From: Paracoccus wurundjeri
Lineage (GTDB): Bacteria > Pseudomonadota > Alphaproteobacteria > Rhodobacterales > Rhodobacteraceae
Length of the DNA: 64,000 nt
NCBI RefSeq assembly: GCF_030678915.1
Contig: NZ_JAUUTZ010000007.1
Coordinates: 144,068-208,067, forward strand
Direction of reading: 5' to 3'
In this document: positions 56,452 to 64,000 of the stretch, piece by piece
Layout of the letters: each line of letters starts with the position of its first letter
Numbering within the stretch: the first letter of the stretch is position 1
Program-made: the position numbers and the translations under genes
The notes under the pieces: model-generated
What the model was told of the DNA's origin: nothing
What the model saw: the letters and a program-made list of their open reading frames with translations, nothing else
Database searches by the model: none

Positions 56452-56742
56452 TACCCGGCTCCATTCGCATATGACCTGTGTGACAAGGCGATTATGGCCT
56501 GTCATCGTGACCGGGTGTCAACTTGTTTCGAAACAATTTCACTGCCGATACGGGCATGGCTCGCATCTACGGAAACCGGCTGCGTCGGGGGAATCCGTGA
56601 AAGCGGATAACACCGGCATGTCGGCGAGGAAAATCTTGCGGGGGTCACCCCAAACAGAGTGTTTTTCTGCTTCAAGCATCACCTTTGGAGAAATCGTCTG
56701 GCGAGTTGCCTCCATATTCATATGCAATCAAGGAGGTGTTTG
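56452..56742. promoter_or_regulatory. Divergent promoter region with 14-bp palindrome
   Basis: This 291-base region lies between the divergent A2M and semialdehyde dehydrogenase genes. A perfect palindrome TTGTTTCGAAACAA is at 56523-56536, and the odd palindrome GGGGT-C-ACCCC at 56641-56651. The first is a good operator candidate, about 72 bases from the A2M start and 206 from the dehydrogenase start. An excellent ribosome site AGGAGG lies before ATG 56743. The binding protein is unknown. Confidence 0.5.
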
Positions 56743-58203
56743 ATGCTTGACGATTTGGTTCCGTGTTTGGCGGGCAGGCTTGCCGATCCCGGTTTGCTGG
56801 CCGGAAGCGGTGATTTTCCCGGGGCGGGCCGGCTGGCCGTTCGCGATCCTGCAACCGGAGATCTGGTGGCACAGGTCGCCATCAGCGACGCGACCGGAGC
56901 CGCCGCCGCCGTCGATGCCGCTCAGGCGGCCTTTCCGGGCTGGTCGGGAATGTTGCCGCAGAACCGCGCCGATATCCTGCATCAATGGCACAACCTGATC
57001 ATGGAGGCGAAAGAGGATCTTGCCCGGATCATGGTTGCCGAGCAGGGCAAACCGATCAGTGAAGCCCGCGGCGAAATCGATTATGCCGCCAGCTTCGTCC
57101 GGTTCTATGCGGAAGAGGCGCTGCGCCCGAATATCGAAGGCGTAACCAGTCATCTGGCCGATGCCGAGATGGAATTGTGGCGCGAGCCTGTCGGCGTTGC
57201 GGCACTGATCACGCCGTGGAATTTCCCCACCGCCATGATTACCCGCAAGGCCGCAGCCGCCTTGGGTGCCGGCTGCACCGTTGTCATTCATCCATCGGCG
57301 GAAACGCCCCTTTCGGCATTGGCGCTGGCGGAACTGGCGCGTCGCGCGGGCTTCCCCGAAGGCACCGTCAACACGGTGATCGGAGACGCAGCGGCGATCG
57401 TCGGCGAATGGACGGCCGATCCCCGGATTCGCGCCCTGTCCTTCACCGGCTCGACGGAAATCGGGCGGCTGCTTTACCGGCAATCCGCCGACACGGTGAA
57501 ACGTCTGGTGCTGGAACTGGGCGGACATGCGCCTTTCATCGTCTTCAAGGGCGCCGATCTGGACCGCGCCGTCGTCGAGGGAATCAAGGCGAAATTCGCC
57601 ACCTCCGGTCAGGATTGCCTTGGCGCAAACCGCTTTTACATCGAGCGTCCGATCTATGACGAATTCTGCAGGCGTTTCACTGCCGCCGTTGAAAAGCTGA
57701 CCTTGGGCCGCGGCATGGAGGATCCGGATATCGGTCCGCTGATCCATGACCGCGCCGTCGCCAAGCAGCTCGAGCATGTCGAGGATGCCGTGGCCAAGGG
57801 CGCGAAGCTGCTGACCGGCGGCGAGGTCGCGGCGGAACTGGGTCCGTTGTTCTTTCGCCCGACAGTTCTGGCCGATGTGCCGGATAATGCCGCGATCATG
57901 TCGCAGGAAACCTTTGGCCCCGTCGCGGCTCTGACCGCTTTCGACGACGAGGCCGAGGTGATCAGGCGGGCAAATGACACCGAATACGGCCTTGTCGCCT
58001 ATGTTCACAGCCACGATCCGCGCCGCATCTACCGCATGACACGGGCATTGCAATACGGCATGGTGGCGGTGAATCGTACCAAGGTGACAGGCGCGCCGAT
58101 TCCGTTCGGCGGAATGAAGCAATCCGGAATCGGGCGCGAAGGTGCCCGGCAGGGCCTCGAAGCTTTTACTGAAATCAAATATGTCTGCCGTGACTGGGGA
58201 TGA
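56743..58203 (+). CDS. gabD: NAD(P)-dependent succinate-semialdehyde dehydrogenase-like
   Basis: Aldehyde dehydrogenase superfamily, 486 residues. Cofactor strand TPWNFPTAMI, catalytic Glu258 (LELGGHAP) and Cys292 (SGQDCLGANR) are intact. The GGMKQSGIGREG end is typical of the GabD branch, where the preferred substrates are succinic semialdehyde and glutaric semialdehyde. It heads a two-gene operon with a class III transaminase 13 bases downstream, so the pair would convert an omega-amino acid such as GABA to a dicarboxylate. Start is fixed by AGGAGG at about 56731-56736. Confidence 0.9.
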   Translation: MLDDLVPCLAGRLADPGLLAGSGDFPGAGRLAVRDPATGDLVAQVAISDATGAAAAVDAAQAAFPGWSGMLPQNRADILHQWHNLIMEAKEDLARIMVAEQGKPISEARGEIDYAASFVRFYAEEALRPNIEGVTSHLADAEMELWREPVGVAALITPWNFPTAMITRKAAAALGAGCTVVIHPSAETPLSALALAELARRAGFPEGTVNTVIGDAAAIVGEWTADPRIRALSFTGSTEIGRLLYRQSADTVKRLVLELGGHAPFIVFKGADLDRAVVEGIKAKFATSGQDCLGANRFYIERPIYDEFCRRFTAAVEKLTLGRGMEDPDIGPLIHDRAVAKQLEHVEDAVAKGAKLLTGGEVAAELGPLFFRPTVLADVPDNAAIMSQETFGPVAALTAFDDEAEVIRRANDTEYGLVAYVHSHDPRRIYRMTRALQYGMVAVNRTKVTGAPIPFGGMKQSGIGREGARQGLEAFTEIKYVCRDWG

Positions 58204-58216
58204 AAGGAGCAAAACA

Positions 58217-59587
58217 ATGCTAACAAACGATAAATTGGCCGAATGGGACCGCGAGAGCTTTTTCCATCCCTCGACCCATCTGGCGCAATTCGCCCGCGGC
58301 GAGGCCGCGCAGCGGATCGTGACCGGCGGCGAAGGCGTCTTTATCCAGGACCGCGACGGCAACAAGCTGCTGGACGGTTTCGCCGGGCTTTACTGTGTGA
58401 ATGTCGGCTATGGCCGTCAGGAAATCGCCGAGGCCATCGCCGATCAGGCGCGTGAACTGTCCTATTACCACGCCTATGCGGGTCATGGTTCGGAAGCCTC
58501 GATCACGCTGGCCAAGATGGTGATGGATCGCGCGCCCAAGAACATGGCGCGGGTCTATTTCGGGCTGGGTGGCTCGGATGCGAATGAAACCAACATCAAG
58601 CTGGTCTGGTATTACAACAATATCCTTGGCCGTCCCGAGAAGAAGAAGATCATTTCCCGCTGGCGCGGCTATCACGGTTCGGGCCTGATGACCGGATCGC
58701 TGACCGGGCTGGAACTGTTTCACAAGAAATTCGATCTTCCGCTTGCGCAGGTGATCCATACCGAGGCGCCCTATTATTATCGCCGCCCCGACATGAACAT
58801 GTCAGAGGAGGAGTTCACCGCCTATTGCGTCCAGTCGCTGGAAGAGCTGATCGCGCGTGAAGGCGCGGATACGATTGCCGCCTTTATCGGCGAGCCGGTT
58901 CTGGGCACCGGCGGAATCGTTCCGCCCCCGGCTGGTTACTGGCAGGCGATCCAGAAAGTGCTGGACAAGCACGATATCCTGCTGATCGTCGATGAGGTCG
59001 TGACCGGCTTCGGACGTCTGGGCACGATGTTCGGCGCGGATCATTACGGGGTGAAACCCGATCTGATCACCTCGGCTAAGGGCCTGACCTCGGCCTATGC
59101 GCCGCTTTCGGCAAGCATCGTCGGACAGCGGATGTGGGATGTGCTGATGAAAGGTACCGATGAGAATGGCGTGATCGGCCATGGCTGGACCTATTCCGCC
59201 CACCCGATCGGCGCGGCTGCCGGTGTTGCCAATCTCAAGCTGATAGATGAGCTTGGTCTGGTTCAGAATGCCGCCGATACCGGCAATTATTTCTGGCAAA
59301 CCATGCGCGACGAAGTCGGCGGCCATGGCAATGTCGGCGAGGTGCGTGGCGAAGGCATGCTTTGCGCCGTGGAACTGGTGGCCGACAAGGATAAACGGCA
59401 GTTCTTTGACGCTTCAGCAGGCACCGGTGCTAAAGTCGTCGCGGCAATGCTGAAGCGCGGCGTGATCGCGCGGGCCATGCCGCAAGGGGATATCATCGGC
59501 TATGCGCCGCCCCTGTGCCTGACCCGCGCCGAGGCGGATCAGATCATCTCGGCAACCAAGGACGCGATAACCGAAGTCCTTGGATAA
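58217..59587 (+). CDS. Class III aminotransferase (GABA/polyamine-pyruvate type)
   Basis: PLP-dependent omega-transaminase, 456 residues. Lys288 in SAKGLTSAYAPL binds PLP; GLGGSDANETNIK, WRGYHGSGLM, FIGEPVLGTGG and VDEVVTGFGRLG are the other landmarks. The group includes putrescine-pyruvate and GABA-pyruvate enzymes (SpuC-like). Coupled with the upstream semialdehyde dehydrogenase it probably deaminates GABA or a polyamine-derived amine. AAAGGAGC precedes ATG 58217. A terminator-like hairpin follows. Confidence 0.9.
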   Translation: MLTNDKLAEWDRESFFHPSTHLAQFARGEAAQRIVTGGEGVFIQDRDGNKLLDGFAGLYCVNVGYGRQEIAEAIADQARELSYYHAYAGHGSEASITLAKMVMDRAPKNMARVYFGLGGSDANETNIKLVWYYNNILGRPEKKKIISRWRGYHGSGLMTGSLTGLELFHKKFDLPLAQVIHTEAPYYYRRPDMNMSEEEFTAYCVQSLEELIAREGADTIAAFIGEPVLGTGGIVPPPAGYWQAIQKVLDKHDILLIVDEVVTGFGRLGTMFGADHYGVKPDLITSAKGLTSAYAPLSASIVGQRMWDVLMKGTDENGVIGHGWTYSAHPIGAAAGVANLKLIDELGLVQNAADTGNYFWQTMRDEVGGHGNVGEVRGEGMLCAVELVADKDKRQFFDASAGTGAKVVAAMLKRGVIARAMPQGDIIGYAPPLCLTRAEADQIISATKDAITEVLG

Positions 59588-59593
59588 ACTGCA

Positions 59594-59621
59594 AAAAGGC
59601 GGGGGTGCAAACTCCCGCCTT
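59594..59621 (+). terminator. Terminator-like hairpin after the transaminase
   Basis: AAAGGCGGG (59594-59602) and CCCGCCTTT (59613-59621) pair seven bases after the stop. The T tract is only TTT, so the terminator is moderate. Confidence 0.65.
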
Positions 59622-59788
59622 TCGCTTGCGGGCATACAGGACGAAGATCGCGGCTGCCGCGATGCGATCAGCCATTCCCACATTGGCTCCTGCATCCTTT
59701 CCCTGACGTATACCGACATTTCGCCAGTTCGAATTAACGATTCGCTAACTAAGTTTCGCTAGGCATCCCATTGACAGGGGGCGATCTC

Positions 59789-59800
59789 GCCACCCGTGGC
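59789..59800. other. Small hairpin upstream of the Hint gene
   Basis: GCCAC-CC-GTGGC lies 24-35 bases before the Hint start, and CTCGC/GCGAG (59786-59790, 59813-59817) forms a wider pairing around it. A TTGACA at 59771 could be a -35 element, but no good -10 is seen. Confidence 0.3.
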
Positions 59801-59823
59801 AATGGTGAAATGCGAGACAGGCG

Positions 59824-61023
59824 ATGCAATATAAAATTCTGATGCTGAACTTCGATACTCCGGTACCGGTCGGAAATGTCGGATTTTCGACGCGCGTCCC
59901 GTGGGGAAACATGGCCCCAAGCAGATCTCCGGGCCTCTATCCGCCCACGAATGCCAATCGTGAATTCGATCCCGCTGCATCCTTCCGCCTTGGCTCCCTG
60001 CAAGAACGCTATATCATCCTGAACGATGACGATACGGTTCTGCATGACGGCATCGGCGCTCCCAATGAAACCGGACAGACGCTGGCCACCACGAATGCCA
60101 CATTCGGCGATGGCACGCCCTTTCCCGCAGGAACGCGGCTGGCCGGTTATCTTGGGTCCCGGCTGATCGACGAAGACGGCAATATCTTCCGTTTACAGTT
60201 CCCGCGGGAATTCGAGCAATATGACAGCGGCAGATTTCTGGGCGGAATGCATTCGGTGCTGGTCTTCCCGGAACCACGGTTCGATGAAACCGGCAACAGC
60301 TATCTGCCGGAATTCAACGCTGGAAAAAGCTTCAGCCTGCTGGAGATCGCATCGCAAGACAGATATGCCAATGCGACGCTGCCTCAGCTATCCACGGAAG
60401 CCCAGTGTTTTACGCAGGGCACGATGATCCTCACGACTGCCGGTCCCCGCGCGATTGAAACACTTCGCATCGGCGACCTGATCCCGACACGCGATCACGG
60501 CCCCCGCCATATCCGCTGGATCGGTGGCAGCTATCTTGATCCGCGACAGCTTGACCTGCAACCGAACCTGCGCCCGATCCTGATCCGTGCGGATGCTCTT
60601 GGCCCGGGGACGCCGCAGCAGGATCTGATCGTTTCACCCCAGCATCGGATTCTGATCACCTCGAAAATCGCGCGGCGCATGTTCGACGAGGATGAAATTC
60701 TCGTGGCGGCCAAGCATCTGACCACACTTCCGGGAATCGAGGCCATCCATCCGGAAAACGGCGTCAGCTATTGGCATATGCTGTTCGATGAGCATGAGCT
60801 GGTGTTTTCGAACGGAAGCTGGACAGAAAGTCTATTTACCGGTCCGCAGGCACTGAAGAGCATTACCGAATCCGCCCGGCGCGAAATTTTCGCGTTATTC
60901 CCTGAACTTGCCCGGCTGGATTATCGTCCCTGCCCGGTCCGGCGCCTGCTGAACGGGCGCGAGGGGCGCAAACTCGCCGAGCGTCATCTGAAGAACGGAA
61001 AACCGCTCGCCGATGAAATTTGA
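59824..61023 (+). CDS. Hedgehog-type Hint domain protein
   Basis: A 399-residue protein with an N-terminal ~190-residue region of unknown fold and a Hint domain from about 193 to 350. The Hint block starts at Cys195 (CFTQGTMILTTAGPRAIE), with DLIPTRDHGPRHIRWIG and the SPQHRIL His block at 271-277. FDEHELVFSNGSWTES follows. Hint domains self-cleave at the Cys; the family is expanded in Rhodobacterales, often in secreted proteins. No classic signal peptide is visible, so export, if any, would use another route. The product is not an intein, as no C-extein or terminal His-Asn is present. Confidence 0.88.
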   Translation: MQYKILMLNFDTPVPVGNVGFSTRVPWGNMAPSRSPGLYPPTNANREFDPAASFRLGSLQERYIILNDDDTVLHDGIGAPNETGQTLATTNATFGDGTPFPAGTRLAGYLGSRLIDEDGNIFRLQFPREFEQYDSGRFLGGMHSVLVFPEPRFDETGNSYLPEFNAGKSFSLLEIASQDRYANATLPQLSTEAQCFTQGTMILTTAGPRAIETLRIGDLIPTRDHGPRHIRWIGGSYLDPRQLDLQPNLRPILIRADALGPGTPQQDLIVSPQHRILITSKIARRMFDEDEILVAAKHLTTLPGIEAIHPENGVSYWHMLFDEHELVFSNGSWTESLFTGPQALKSITESARREIFALFPELARLDYRPCPVRRLLNGREGRKLAERHLKNGKPLADEI

Positions 61024-61065
61024 AACGGCTTGTCATCGTGGCATACGATGCATAGTCAGAATATC

Positions 61066-61548
61066 ATGACGCAGATCATCATTCGCGATGCAAGGTTTCC
61101 CGATGACGCCCCGGATTTGCTTCGGCTTTTCCGCGAATATGTGGATTGGCTTGACGTGGATCTGGGCTTTCAGGATTTTGAGGCCGAGCTTGCCAGCCTG
61201 CCCGGAAAATATGCCCCGCCTGACGGCTGTGCCCTGCTGGCGAAAAATACCAGCGGTCAGGCAATTGGCTGCGTCGCGATGCGGCCTTTGAAAGGCGATA
61301 TATGTGAAATGAAGCGGCTTTATCTGCGCCCCGGGGTCCGCGGAAACGGCCTGGGCCGCAAGTTGGCCGAAAGCGTGATGCAGGCCGCGCGACAGGCGGG
61401 ATATCGGCGTATGGTGCTGGACACGCTCGATCATATGCAGGACGCCCTGCGCCTGTATGAACGGCTTGGGTTTCAGCGGATCGCGCCTTATTATCACAAC
61501 CCGATCCCCGGCGCGGTTTATCTGGGACGTGATCTTGATCCCGCCTGA
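61066..61548 (+). CDS. GNAT family N-acetyltransferase
   Basis: GCN5-related N-acetyltransferase, 160 residues. The acetyl-CoA pyrophosphate loop is RPGVRGNGLGRKL (motif A), following the beta-4 strand MKRLYL; motif B contains DTLDHMQDALRLYERLGF. Acceptor substrate unknown. ATG 61066 begins the first strand; the alternatives ATG 61048 and TTG 61030 add residues without similarity. No strong ribosome site is seen. It lies 42 bases after the Hint gene and may be co-transcribed. Confidence 0.85.
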   Translation: MTQIIIRDARFPDDAPDLLRLFREYVDWLDVDLGFQDFEAELASLPGKYAPPDGCALLAKNTSGQAIGCVAMRPLKGDICEMKRLYLRPGVRGNGLGRKLAESVMQAARQAGYRRMVLDTLDHMQDALRLYERLGFQRIAPYYHNPIPGAVYLGRDLDPA

Positions 61549-61566
61549 CCAGTGCCGACGGTCCGG

Positions 61567-62337
61567 TTAGTTCCACCACCGCCCGGTCAAGGCGAATTTG
61601 GCCAGTGAGGCCCGGCGTTCTATCGGCGCAGGCGCGTAAATCTGGCGGAAACAATCGATCCGCCCCCGCGCCACCTTGTTCAGAAAATGCGCGGCACGCG
61701 GGCCGGGATAAAGTGCTGCGGCCAGGTCGCGCGGAATCCGGTGGCGCCCCGATGCCGCCCGACGCATCGCCTCAAGCCCCTGCACCGCCAGTTCCTGTAT
61801 CTGCTCCGGACGCTCATGCGCCAATCCCAGCCCCAATTGCCGAAGTTCCGGCAGCACCCGCAGCCATGCCGCCAATCCCGCGCCCAGAGCCTGATCGGCA
61901 ATGGTTGCGCGTTGTTCTTCTGCCGCGCCCAGACATCGAGCCGCATGCCACATCAACCCGCCCGAACTCGCAGCGATATAATCGATCACATCGGCAGGCA
62001 GGTCGAAGGGCATCCTCTCGCAATCCCTCCGTCGCGCCTCGACCAGCGCCGTCAACGCCCCCGCATCCCGCCCCCAATCATTCCAAAGCGGAGTCAGGAC
62101 ATCATGCAGGGGCGGCGCGATGCCGGATCCCATCTCGGCCAGACGTTCGATCCACCATTGCAACCGCATCTCGGCAAGCATCGGCTCGGCGGATTGGAAG
62201 GGTGCACGAGCAATTTCAAGATTCAACGCATATAGGGTGACAAGCGCAGGCCGCTTCCCTGGCGCAGCGGTCAATAGCGCCCCGAAACGATCCGGGTCGT
62301 GCTGGCGAAGCAATTCGGTGCAGGCTTCAAGGGTCAC
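61567..62337 (-). CDS. Squalene/phytoene synthase-fold protein, probably non-catalytic
   Basis: A 256-residue helical protein of the squalene/phytoene synthase superfamily. The aspartate-rich catalytic motifs are missing: the first reads YALNLEIARAP and the second position in the region RATIADQAL has no DxxxD. The MRLQWWIERL helix and a C-terminal RRASLAKFAL segment resemble NDUFAF6, an assembly factor of respiratory complex I. It is therefore more likely an assembly factor than a carotenoid enzyme. GTG 62337 is the best start. It follows cysS by 27 bases on the same strand. Confidence 0.8.
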   Translation of the reverse strand: MTLEACTELLRQHDPDRFGALLTAAPGKRPALVTLYALNLEIARAPFQSAEPMLAEMRLQWWIERLAEMGSGIAPPLHDVLTPLWNDWGRDAGALTALVEARRRDCERMPFDLPADVIDYIAASSGGLMWHAARCLGAAEEQRATIADQALGAGLAAWLRVLPELRQLGLGLAHERPEQIQELAVQGLEAMRRAASGRHRIPRDLAAALYPGPRAAHFLNKVARGRIDCFRQIYAPAPIERRASLAKFALTGRWWN

Positions 62338-62364
62338 ATCAATGGCAATCCGGCTTGCAGCACA

Positions 62365-63780
62365 TTACTGCCCCTGCCGTTTCAGAGCCCCGGCAATCTG
62401 CTCCGTCAATTCCGCGGCCCGGTCCTGCGAGAATGGCTGCGTGAAATTGAAACTCGTGCTTCCATCCTTTTCAGCCACCAGTCTGATTCCGGCAAGAGCC
62501 ATCTCATCGCGCAGCATATCGGCCTTTGAGAACTCTTTGGCATTGCGCAACTCGCGCCAGATCCGGCAGATTTCGGCGATCTTTTCCGCAATCTCACCCT
62601 GAAGCGGCGCGTCATCCGCCCATGCCCCCATTTCAGGCAGCAGAAGTCCCAGCATCCGCGCCGATGCCAGCAGCCCCGCCGCATCGCCCTGCCCGGCCAG
62701 TTCGTGCAGCGCAGCAATAGCGCCCGCCGTGTTAAGATCATCGGAAAGCGCATCGATGACGGCAGGTGCCGGATCCGGTGCGGGCTCCATACCGTCAGTA
62801 AGGCCGCGCCACCGCCGAAGCACCGCTTCGGCATCCCTTGCCTTCGCATCGGTCCAGTCCATCGGCTTGCGGTAATGGGTGGACAGCATCACGAAGCGGA
62901 TCACCTCGCCCGGCACGTCACGTTCCAGAAGATCGCGGACGGTAAAGAAATTGCCCAGTGATTTGGACATTTTCTTGCCCTCGACCTGCAACATCTCGTT
63001 ATGCAACCAGACCTTCGCGAAATCCCCCTCCGGATGGGCGCAGCAGCTTTGCGCGACCTCGTTCTCGTGATGTGGGAATTGCAGATCGATCCCGCCGCCG
63101 TGAATATCGAATGTATCGCCCAGAAGCGCCCGCGACATGGCCGAGCATTCGATATGCCAGCCCGGTCTTCCCCGTCCCCACGGGCTGTCCCAACCGGGCG
63201 TCTCGGCATCCGAGGGTTTCCACAGCACGAAATCCATCGGGTCACGCTTGAAGGGCGCCACCTCGACCCGCGCGCCAGCGATCATGTCATCGACCGAACG
63301 GCCCGACAGCCGCCCATATTCGGGAAAAGAGCGCACATCGAACAGCACATGCCCTTCGGCGACATAGGCATGGCCCTGCGTCACCAGCAATTCGATCATC
63401 TCCACCATCTCGGCGATATAATCCGTTGCGCGCGGCTCGTGATCGGGGCGCAGCGCACCGATCGCATCCATGTCCTGATGATACCAGCCGATCGTCTCTT
63501 CGGTCAGATCGCGGATCGAGCGGCCAAGCGCAGCCGCCCGGTCGTTGATCTTGTCTTCGACATCGGTGAAATTGCGCACATAGGTCACCTGATCCGGGCC
63601 GTAGATATGATGCAGCAACCGGACCAGCACGTCGAAAACCAGAACCGGACGCGCATTGCCCAGATGCGCCCGGTCATAAACCGTCGGCCCACAAAGATAC
63701 AGCCGGACATTCCCCGCATCCAGCGGCATGAACAGCTCTTTCTTTCGTGTGCGTGTATTCGTCAGCCTGATCTCGACCAT
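62365..63780 (-). CDS. cysS: Cysteinyl-tRNA synthetase
   Basis: Class I synthetase, 471 residues. Cys30 of CGPTVYD begins the zinc site, the HIGH-type motif is HLGN (39-42), and KMSKS is at 270-274. The zinc site completes with the EC of WHIECS and the HHEN segment. The C-terminal anticodon-binding region is normal. AGGAAAGG lies before ATG 63780. It is upstream of the synthase-fold gene in a likely two-gene transcript. Confidence 0.97.
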   Translation of the reverse strand: MVEIRLTNTRTRKKELFMPLDAGNVRLYLCGPTVYDRAHLGNARPVLVFDVLVRLLHHIYGPDQVTYVRNFTDVEDKINDRAAALGRSIRDLTEETIGWYHQDMDAIGALRPDHEPRATDYIAEMVEMIELLVTQGHAYVAEGHVLFDVRSFPEYGRLSGRSVDDMIAGARVEVAPFKRDPMDFVLWKPSDAETPGWDSPWGRGRPGWHIECSAMSRALLGDTFDIHGGGIDLQFPHHENEVAQSCCAHPEGDFAKVWLHNEMLQVEGKKMSKSLGNFFTVRDLLERDVPGEVIRFVMLSTHYRKPMDWTDAKARDAEAVLRRWRGLTDGMEPAPDPAPAVIDALSDDLNTAGAIAALHELAGQGDAAGLLASARMLGLLLPEMGAWADDAPLQGEIAEKIAEICRIWRELRNAKEFSKADMLRDEMALAGIRLVAEKDGSTSFNFTQPFSQDRAAELTEQIAGALKRQGQ

Positions 63781-63849
63781 GTTATGCCTTTCCTGCCGGA
63801 CGGCAGGCTTCTAACGCAATCCGGAACCCACGGAAACCGCCCCGGGCGT

Positions 63850-63900
63850 CTTCTTCACAATAAATATCCTCTGGGGGTGCGGGGGGGCAAGCCCCCCCGC
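63850..63900. repeat. Intergenic hairpin repeat, copy 2
   Basis: The same order of parts as copy 1: CTTCTTCAC, the AAATATCC box, a G run, then a perfect hairpin with seven G, CAAG, and seven C (63881-63898). It lies 70 bases upstream of cysS. See 12798-12859. Confidence 0.6.
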
Positions 63901-64000
63901 CTAAACCGCGAATATTTCTTTTAATTAATAATTAGGATATTAATTTAACAAAAAGGCCCCCCCCAGAACCAAATAAAGATAAAAAACTTAAAAGGCAGGG
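63901..64000. other. A+T-rich homopolymeric end of the window
   Basis: From about 63910 the composition changes abruptly to A+T-rich with A, T and C runs. No gene or structure is seen. It may be a natural spacer, or a low-quality contig end. Confidence 0.5.

Noticed and set aside
56728..58365. Open frame antisense to the semialdehyde dehydrogenase
   Set aside because: It is a mirror frame of a well-supported enzyme gene.

Overview
The window is a stretch of G+C-rich alphaproteobacterial chromosome. The gene families point to the Rhodobacterales, most likely Paracoccus or a close relative. Supporting signs are a DUF1523 protein, a hedgehog-type Hint protein, an RNase E with a long acidic insertion in its S1 domain, a ComEC that ends in no recognisable metallo-beta-lactamase domain, gatB, and a hairpin repeat placed between genes. 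This assignment is an inference; no rRNA gene is present. I saw no tRNA, insertion sequence, prophage or CRISPR array. Genes are tightly packed on both strands, with many 4-base start/stop overlaps.

Left part (1-22,400): the end of a hexuronate-pathway dehydrogenase and altronate dehydratase (uxaA); a divergent basic-amino-acid exporter and ArgP-type regulator; yebC; a DUF1127 protein; an SLC13/TrkA-C permease; ymdB; a lytic transglycosylase lipoprotein; gatB followed by a DUF4177 protein; a UPF0173 hydrolase coupled to an Xaa-Pro aminopeptidase; an SDR; gltA and gltX; comEC; a class III transaminase; a BASS/arsenic-type transporter; and ccdA.

Middle (22,400-40,715): rne, an alpha/beta hydrolase, yciB, an EamA permease, selD, a LysE-type exporter and rpsA. 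These are followed by a tight six-gene minus-strand operon (32,049-38,882): a cysteine-free DUF35/OB protein, a thiolase-fold protein with Ser in place of the usual Cys, an ADP-forming acyl-CoA ligase, two unequal acyl-CoA dehydrogenase subunits, and an SDR. A divergent AidB-like acyl-CoA dehydrogenase faces it. The operon looks like a dedicated catabolic route for a branched or cyclic carboxylic acid, built on parts also used in steroid side-chain degradation. It is the best candidate here for an undescribed pathway.

Right part (40,716-64,000): hrpB; the ycjX and YcjF-type membrane gene pair; a GMC oxidoreductase; a UPF0029 protein; DUF1523; a thioester alpha-2-macroglobulin with an N-terminal PAN-like domain coupled to pbpC (a periplasmic defence and peptidoglycan-repair pair); a semialdehyde dehydrogenase plus transaminase operon, probably for GABA or polyamine breakdown; the Hint protein; a GNAT acetyltransferase; and cysS with a squalene/phytoene-synthase-fold protein that lacks the catalytic aspartates. 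The last ~100 bases are abruptly A+T-rich and homopolymeric and may be a contig end.
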